This document shows positions 59,263-64,000 of a DNA stretch of 64,000 nucleotides, piece by piece (within the stretch, counting starts at the first letter, position 1; the number at the start of each line of letters is the position of its first letter). Location of the stretch: positions 3,993 to 67,992 of the forward strand of contig JBCBGM010000010.1 in the NCBI GenBank assembly GCA_038526735.1. The letters run 5' to 3'. Origin of the DNA: Rubricella sp038526735 (lineage in GTDB: Bacteria > Pseudomonadota > Alphaproteobacteria > Rhodobacterales > Rhodobacteraceae). A program made the position numbers and the translations under genes. The notes beneath the pieces are model-generated. The model did not search any database and was not told the origin of the DNA. It saw only the letters and a program-made list of their open reading frames with translations.

Positions 59263-59736
59263 ATGAGAAACCTCATCGTCTCCCTCTTTCTGGCCCTTGG
59301 CCTGATGGCCAGTGCCGCCCAGGCCGATGATCTGAGCACCGTTCAGGCCTTTTATTCCGACATCCTGACCGACCCGGCCAACAGCACCGAAGAGCGCTAC
59401 TACGAGCTCTTCTCCCCCGATGTCGTCTCGATCCCGACCCCTCCGGGCGGGCCGGGTGCGCAGGGCATGCTGAACACAGTCGCTTTCCTCGGGCAGGTCG
59501 TGCCCGATCTGGAATGGGTCCCGCAGGAGATCATCGATCTTGAGGATGGCCGCTTCGTTGTGCGCGCCCAGTTTACCGGCACCCCGGTTGGCCCGTTCTT
59601 CGGCGTGGACCCTGCGACCGGCAACAGCTTTGAGGCGATGTCGATCGATATCGTCACGGTCGAGGACGGCAAGATCGCCCACATCTTCCACCTCGAAGAT
59701 TGGACCGGCGTGCTTGCCCAACTGACCGCCGAGTGA
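59263..59736 (+). CDS. Secreted SnoaL-like (NTF2-fold) polyketide-cyclase-type protein
   Basis: 157 residues with signal peptide MRNLIVSLFLALGLMASAAQA. DLSTVQAFYSDILTDPANSTEERYYELFSPDVVSIPTPP, a SnoaL helix-strand start, VPQEIIDLEDGRFVVRAQFTGTPVGPFFGVDPATG and FEAMSIDIVTVEDGKIAHIFHLEDW, the typical NTF2 C-terminal strand, fit the ester-cyclase group. Function unknown; exported, likely controlled by the divergent TetR. Confidence 0.82.
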   Translation: MRNLIVSLFLALGLMASAAQADDLSTVQAFYSDILTDPANSTEERYYELFSPDVVSIPTPPGGPGAQGMLNTVAFLGQVVPDLEWVPQEIIDLEDGRFVVRAQFTGTPVGPFFGVDPATGNSFEAMSIDIVTVEDGKIAHIFHLEDWTGVLAQLTAE

Positions 59737-59755
59737 AGTGGTTTTTCGGGCCGCA

Positions 59756-59943
59756 AAACTGGTCCGAAATCGTACTACTGTCTTACCAAGACCTTACCCA
59801 GTCCTGCAAAAACGCAGGGCTGGGCCTTAACAGGGGGTTACGTCTTGCAGATTTGCACGGCTCTCGGGCCCTCTGACGCCCCAAACTGGTCCGAAATCGT
59901 ACTAGTGCCTTAACACCAGCTTACCCAGTCATGCAGAATTGCA
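59756..59943. repeat. Direct repeat between the SnoaL-like gene and tRNA-Arg
   Basis: A perfect 22-base repeat AAACTGGTCCGAAATCGTACTA at 59756-59777 and 59883-59904, spaced 127 bases, followed in both copies at the same offset by CTTACCCAGTC-TGCA. The repeat unit is about 60 bases with diverged middles. No gene is seen between. Purpose unknown; not a tRNA duplication. Confidence 0.7.
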
Positions 59944-59997
59944 GCACGTTTACCCAGCATTCACCGCCCAAACCGACAAAAATGCAAAATGGAAAGG

Positions 59998-60074
59998 TGG
60001 TGACCCCGGCAGGACTTGAACCTGCAACCTATCCCTTAGGAGGGGATTGCTCTATCCAGTTGAGCCACAGGGCC
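59998..60074 (-). tRNA. tRNA-Arg (anticodon CCT)
   Basis: 77 nt with encoded CCA. Acceptor GGCCCTG pairs with CGGGGTC (G-U allowed); D-arm GGCTCAACTGGATAGAGC, anticodon loop CTCCTAA with CCT, and T-loop GTTCAAGTC present. Reads AGG codons. Confidence 0.95.
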
Positions 60075-60165
60075 ATGATCACTGGTGTATTTGCGGGTCA
60101 CTTTGGCGTCAATCTTGCGCTGACTTGGGCTGGCAACCGAGGCTCAGCACGTTAATCTTTGCCGC

Positions 60166-61800
60166 ATGATTTTGCAGGGTTTCACGCAGCGCGCTTGGCG
60201 CGTTTCTGCCACGCTGGGGCTGGTCGCGGTGCTTGCGGGCTGCGTTCAGACCAACCCGTCCGTGACAGTCAAGACCGCGCCTCCCGACCTCTCGGCGTCG
60301 CGCAACATCCCTGCGCCGCCCTCCAGCAGCACGCGCCAGCCGATAGACCTCGGCAGCGAGAGCACCGCGCAAGCCACTGTTCTTCCTGATGAAACGCCAA
60401 CGCGGGTGATCCGCCGCGGCCGCAGCGAGGCGCGGATCGGCGCAGAGCAGCACCCCCGCGTGCTCGAAGAATTTGGCGGCGAGGTCGAAGACCCTGCGCT
60501 GCGCGCCTACATCAATCGCATCGGCCGCGACATCGTCGCCCGCACCGAACAGCCCAACGCTGACTGGACCTTTACGGTGCTCGACACCCCCACTGTTAAC
60601 GCTTTCGCCCTGCCCGGCGGCTACGTCTACGTCACCCGCGGCCTGATTGCTCTGGCCGACGACGAGGCCGAGCTTGCCGCCGTCATCGGCCATGAGATTG
60701 GCCACGTCACCGCCAAACACGGCGCCGAACGCGCCGACGCCCAACGCGAAGCCTCCCTAGGCGTCCTAGGAGCAACGATTCTCGGAGCCGTGATCGGGGG
60801 GCCTGCGGGGGCGGTTGCGGGGCGGGAGTTGGGGTCGGTTGTGGCGGGGGGGAATGTCGCAAGTTACTCGCGAATTCAAGAGTTTGAGGCAGATGCGCTG
60901 GGCGTGCGCTACATCGCTGCCACCGGATATGACCCGTTCGCGCAGGCGGATTTTCTGGTCTCGATGCAGGAGTATTCCAACCTTCAGGCCGACCTTGCAG
61001 GCCGCGCCCGCCGCGGGGATGAGGTGAGCTTTTTGGCCTCCCACCCGTCCTCCGTTGACCGCGAACAACGCGCCCGCCGCCGGGCACAGGCCACGGGCGT
61101 GACAGATGGCGCGCGGCGGGAAGAGAGCTTTATGGCCGCCATCGACGGGATGCTCTTTGGCCTTTCCGTTAAGAATGGTGTGCTCGCTGAGAACACGTTC
61201 CTCCACCCCACCTACGCCTTTTCGGTGGTGATCCCCCGAGGGTGGCGCGGGGAGGTGCAGGAGGGGCGCATGGTGGCCGAAGGGCCGCAGGGGGCGCGGC
61301 TCTTGGTAGAGGTCGATGAGGGCGCGGGCGATGACCCGGTCCGCTATATGTCAGACGGGTATTTAACCAATTTTTTCAATAGGTTCGGCCTGGGCGCACG
61401 GCCAGTGGTGCAGACGGTGCGGCGCGGCAATGAGCGCGCCGCGCAGTCGCGGTTTCGGGGGCTGTTTAACGGCTCTGAGGGGGATGTGCTGCTGACCACG
61501 ATCGCGCGGGATGGCTCGATTGTGCGCATCACCGGCATCGTTCCGGCGGGCCGCGCTGATCTGTTGCGCGCGGTCGATCGGGTGACCTCCAGCTTTGATG
61601 TGCTCTCGCGCTCTGAGGTCGCAGATATCCAAGGCGAAAGGCTGCGCGCCTACACGGTGCAACCGGGCGATACACAAGAACGGATCGCTCAGCTGATGCC
61701 CGCCGGTCCGTTCCAGCTAGAGCGGTTTCGGGTGCTCAATTCGTTGCAACCAAACGACCGATTGCAGCCTGGTGATCAGGTCAAAGTGGTTGTTCAGTAA
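60166..61800 (+). CDS. M48-family metalloprotease lipoprotein with C-terminal LysM-like region
   Basis: 544 residues. Lipobox LAGC (Cys26) after WRVSATLGLVAVLAGC; a low-complexity linker; then the M48 domain with HEIGH (His176, Glu177, His180) in AAVIGHEIGHVTAKHG and the third ligand in SRIQEFEADALGVRYI. The C-terminus YTVQPGDTQERIAQLM...FRVLNSLQPNDRLQPGDQVKVV is a LysM-like peptidoglycan-binding module. Resembles BepA/LoiP-type periplasmic quality-control proteases acting on outer-membrane proteins. Convergent with ubiB. Confidence 0.93.
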   Translation: MILQGFTQRAWRVSATLGLVAVLAGCVQTNPSVTVKTAPPDLSASRNIPAPPSSSTRQPIDLGSESTAQATVLPDETPTRVIRRGRSEARIGAEQHPRVLEEFGGEVEDPALRAYINRIGRDIVARTEQPNADWTFTVLDTPTVNAFALPGGYVYVTRGLIALADDEAELAAVIGHEIGHVTAKHGAERADAQREASLGVLGATILGAVIGGPAGAVAGRELGSVVAGGNVASYSRIQEFEADALGVRYIAATGYDPFAQADFLVSMQEYSNLQADLAGRARRGDEVSFLASHPSSVDREQRARRRAQATGVTDGARREESFMAAIDGMLFGLSVKNGVLAENTFLHPTYAFSVVIPRGWRGEVQEGRMVAEGPQGARLLVEVDEGAGDDPVRYMSDGYLTNFFNRFGLGARPVVQTVRRGNERAAQSRFRGLFNGSEGDVLLTTIARDGSIVRITGIVPAGRADLLRAVDRVTSSFDVLSRSEVADIQGERLRAYTVQPGDTQERIAQLMPAGPFQLERFRVLNSLQPNDRLQPGDQVKVVVQ

Positions 61801-61830
61801 CGGAAAAAAAGCGGTGTAACGCCTAGCGCG

Positions 61831-63360
61831 CTAGAAATAGTGATACGCCTCAACCGCCGCCACACCCAGCGCGACACCGAGCAAAATCCAGACCCACGCA
61901 GGCGTTTTGCGCTTAGGCTTCGGGGTGGGCACATCGGCGTTGGTGCGGATCAGGAAGTCCTCTGCCATGTGGGGCAAAAGCGGCCCAAAGCGTGACAGGA
62001 TGCGCGCGGTTTCGGTCAGGTCGCGCAGCACGGCGCGGGGGCCGATGCTGTCTTTGATATAGCCCTCAACGACGGGCTTCGCGACCGTCCACATGTTCAT
62101 GCTGGGATCGAGCGAGCGCGACACGCCCTCAACCACCACCATCGTACGCTGCAGAAGGAGGAGCTCGGTGCGGGTCGCCATGCCAAACCGCTCGGTCACT
62201 TCAAAGAGATGGGCGAGCAGCCGCGCCATGGAGATTTGGCTCGCGTCCTGGCCAAAGATCGGCTCGGCGACGGCCCTAAGCGCTTGAGCAAACTGGTCAA
62301 TATCGCGGTCGGCGGGCACGTAGCCAGCCTCAAAATGCACCTCGGCGACCCGGCGATAATCCTTCTTCAGGAAGCCATAGAGGATCTCGGCATAGACGCG
62401 GCGGGTGTAGGCGTCGATCCGGCCCATGATGCCGAAATCGAAGGCGACGAGCGTGCCGTCGGGCGCGACCTTGAGGTTCCCCTGGTGCATATCGCCGTGG
62501 AAAAACCCGTCCCGCAGCGCTTGGCGCAAGAAGGTCTGCATAACCCGCTCAGCCATTTCGGTGAGGTTAACGCCCGCGGCGCGCAGGCCGGGCACATCGC
62601 CAAAGTTGGTGCCCTCGACCCAAGTGGTGGTCAGCACCCGCTCATTGCAGAGCGGCCAGATCACCTCTGGCACGGCAAAGCCCGGATCTTCGGCGGAGTT
62701 GGCGGCAAATTCGGAGGCGGCGGAGGCCTCAAGGCGGAAATCCAGCTCGCCCTGCACCACCCCGTCGAAATGGGCGACCACCTCGCGCGGTTTGAGGCGG
62801 CGGGTGGCGGGGACGAAGAACTCCACCACCGACGAGACGAAATAGAACGCGTTGATATCGCGCTGGAAGGCTTTGGCGATATCCGGACGGCGGACTTTGA
62901 CCGCCACATCGCGGCCGTCAGAGCGCAAGGTCGCCCGGTGCACCTGCGCGATGGAAGCGGCGGCAATGGGCTCTGAGAACTCAGAAAACAGCGCCTCTAC
63001 GGGTGCGCCAAGGTCATATTCGATCTCGCGTTTTGCGATGGCGCTGGTGAAGGCGGGCAGCTGGTCTTGCAGGATCCGCAGCTCCATCGAGAGCTTCTCG
63101 CCGGTGACATCAGGGCGGGTGGAGAGGATTTGGCCGAACTTCACGTAAGACGGCCCCAGCGCCGTGATTGCCCGCACCACGGGCGGCTGCTTGGGGTCGC
63201 CCTTGTAGCCCAGCCACGAGAACGGCCAGATCAGCACACGCGCGGCGATGCGCAGGGGGCGCGGGGCCTCCATCGCCTCGAACACGTCGTCGAGGGCACC
63301 GGTCCGCTGAAAGGTCGTGCCGGTGACGGCGAGCCGCCAGAGGTTGGTGATAAAGCTCAA
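61831..63360 (-). CDS. ubiB: UbiB, atypical kinase for ubiquinone biosynthesis
   Basis: 509 residues. ALGPSYVKFGQILSTRPDVTGEKLSMEL (KxGQ motif), PIAAASIAQVHRATLRSDGRDVAVKVRRP (A-rich loop and Lys), GELDFRLEASA, FFHGDMHQGNLKVAPDGTLVAFDFGIMGRID (catalytic-loop D and DFG-like) are UbiB/ADCK hallmarks; two TM helices close the C-terminus (AWVWILLGVALGVAAVEAY). It promotes coenzyme Q synthesis. ATGA overlap with ubiE. Confidence 0.95.
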   Translation of the reverse strand: MSFITNLWRLAVTGTTFQRTGALDDVFEAMEAPRPLRIAARVLIWPFSWLGYKGDPKQPPVVRAITALGPSYVKFGQILSTRPDVTGEKLSMELRILQDQLPAFTSAIAKREIEYDLGAPVEALFSEFSEPIAAASIAQVHRATLRSDGRDVAVKVRRPDIAKAFQRDINAFYFVSSVVEFFVPATRRLKPREVVAHFDGVVQGELDFRLEASAASEFAANSAEDPGFAVPEVIWPLCNERVLTTTWVEGTNFGDVPGLRAAGVNLTEMAERVMQTFLRQALRDGFFHGDMHQGNLKVAPDGTLVAFDFGIMGRIDAYTRRVYAEILYGFLKKDYRRVAEVHFEAGYVPADRDIDQFAQALRAVAEPIFGQDASQISMARLLAHLFEVTERFGMATRTELLLLQRTMVVVEGVSRSLDPSMNMWTVAKPVVEGYIKDSIGPRAVLRDLTETARILSRFGPLLPHMAEDFLIRTNADVPTPKPKRKTPAWVWILLGVALGVAAVEAYHYF

Positions 63361-64000
63361 ATCTTCCAGCCCGAATGCAGGGCCACGATACCCATCGACA
63401 TGTTGCGGTATTTCACCTGCTCAAAGCCTGCGGTGCGGATCATCTCTGCGAACTGCTCTTGCGGGGGGAAGCGGCGGATCGACTCGACGAGGTACTGATA
63501 GCTGTCGCGATCCCCGGTAATGACCTTGCCCGCCGTGGGGATGAAGTTGAACGAATAGCGGTCATAGAGCCACTGCAGCAGGTCGTTGGGGATCTGGCTG
63601 AACTCCAGGCACACGAACCGCCCGCCGGGCTTGAGCACGCGGTAGGCCTCTGCGAGCGCATCTTGCGGGCGGGTGACGTTTCGGATGCCAAGCGAGATCG
63701 TATAGGCATCAAAGGTATTGTCCTCAAACTGCAGGTCCATCGCGTCTGCGACGACCCAGTCGAGGGGTTTGCCTTGAGCCTCGGGGCGTTTTTTGCCCTC
63801 CTCCAGCATGGGCGCGGTCATGTCAGACACGGTGGCGCGCCCGCCCCCACGCTCCAGGAATTTGAACGAGATATCCCCGGTGCCGCCCGCCATATCCAGA
63901 AGGTGCATGTGCGGCTGTGGCGCGAGCCAATCCATCAGCGCCTCTTTCCAGATGCGGTGGATGCCCAGCGACATGACGTCGTTCATTACATCGTATTTCG
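63357..64000 (-). CDS. ubiE: Ubiquinone/menaquinone biosynthesis methyltransferase UbiE (5' end beyond window)
   Basis: At least 214 residues; the frame continues past base 64000. KYDVMNDVMSLGIHRIWKEALMDWL is the UbiE start region; LDMAGGTGDISFKFLERGG motif I, ADAMDLQFEDNTFDAYTISLGIRNVTRPQDALAEAYRVLKPGGRFVCLEFS motif III, and YLVESIRRFPPQEQFAEMIRTAGFEQVKYRNMSMGIVALHSGWK the C-terminus. It C-methylates the quinone ring. It overlaps ubiB by ATGA. Incomplete at its N-terminus here. Confidence 0.95.
   Translation of the reverse strand, partial: KYDVMNDVMSLGIHRIWKEALMDWLAPQPHMHLLDMAGGTGDISFKFLERGGGRATVSDMTAPMLEEGKKRPEAQGKPLDWVVADAMDLQFEDNTFDAYTISLGIRNVTRPQDALAEAYRVLKPGGRFVCLEFSQIPNDLLQWLYDRYSFNFIPTAGKVITGDRDSYQYLVESIRRFPPQEQFAEMIRTAGFEQVKYRNMSMGIVALHSGWKI

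Noticed and set aside
59756..60074. att site for an integrated element at tRNA-Arg
   Set aside because: The direct repeats do not match the tRNA 3' end and flank only about 100 bases.

Overview
The window is GC-rich chromosomal DNA from an alphaproteobacterium, almost certainly a Rhodobacterales / Roseobacter-group species. The support is the gene content and the pairings: a CcrM-type GANTC methylase, class I lysyl-tRNA synthetase, DUF6280, DUF3035 and DUF1674 (SDHAF4) proteins, an HtpX-RsmB-heparinase-PurH run, lspA-DUF3035-glmM, ubiE-ubiB, and Hint-domain and TRAP-type proteins. No rRNA operon, CRISPR array, intact IS or prophage was seen. Three tRNA genes are present (Gly-GCC, Pro-CGG, Arg-CCT).

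Layout. 1-8.6 kb: start of an N-formylglutamate amidohydrolase gene, hrpB, a DUF3108 protein, meaB, rpmB, the sirtuin cobB, a low-molecular-weight phosphatase and lepA. 8.56-9.7 kb: an AT-richer islet of three nearly contiguous minus-strand genes (XRE repressor, ImmA-like metallopeptidase, single-TM mini-protein) abutting the lepA 3' end. 9.9-20.9 kb: orphan TRAP binding protein, selO, tRNA-Gly, YbaK-type deacylase, a thioredoxin/Lon-N/Trm112 operon, carbonic anhydrase, asd, and a Hint-domain gene interrupted by an amber codon. 21-32.3 kb: pirin, nitroreductase, FkbM methyltransferase, a GNAT gene with an amber codon, tRNA-Pro, leuB, a LysR/oxidoreductase divergent pair, and leuC-leuD split by a DUF3800 gene. 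33-46 kb: secreted protein, YdeI, pseudouridine synthase, MmcQ, lysS, CCA-adding enzyme and Nudix, a DUF4329 pair, a second DUF3800 gene, ccrM, rnhB, gabD. 46.8-64 kb: SDHAF4, htpX-rsmB-heparinase-purH, tlyA, two LysE exporters, lspA-DUF3035-small ORF-glmM, TetR/SnoaL, tRNA-Arg, M48 protease, ubiB and ubiE (running off the edge).

Most genes are housekeeping: leucine and lysine/threonine-family biosynthesis, purine and peptidoglycan precursor synthesis, tRNA/rRNA maturation, ubiquinone synthesis, envelope proteolysis. Many minus- and plus-strand runs are tied by ATGA/GTGA start-stop overlaps, implying translational coupling.

The accessory signals are small and scattered. They are (1) the XRE-ImmA-TM cassette; (2) two AT-richer DUF3800 genes, one placed 5 nt after leuC; (3) a dispersed repeat of ordered hairpins (H1-H2-H3) whose stems change by compensatory substitution while the loops stay constant, at 38.7-38.9 kb and 44.7-45.3 kb; (4) two tiny overlapping ORFs at 20460-20576 and 56117-56236; (5) two genes each broken by one in-frame TAG; (6) several hairpin-rich gaps that could encode structured RNA. 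Everything was read by eye; family names come from motif recognition, not database searches.
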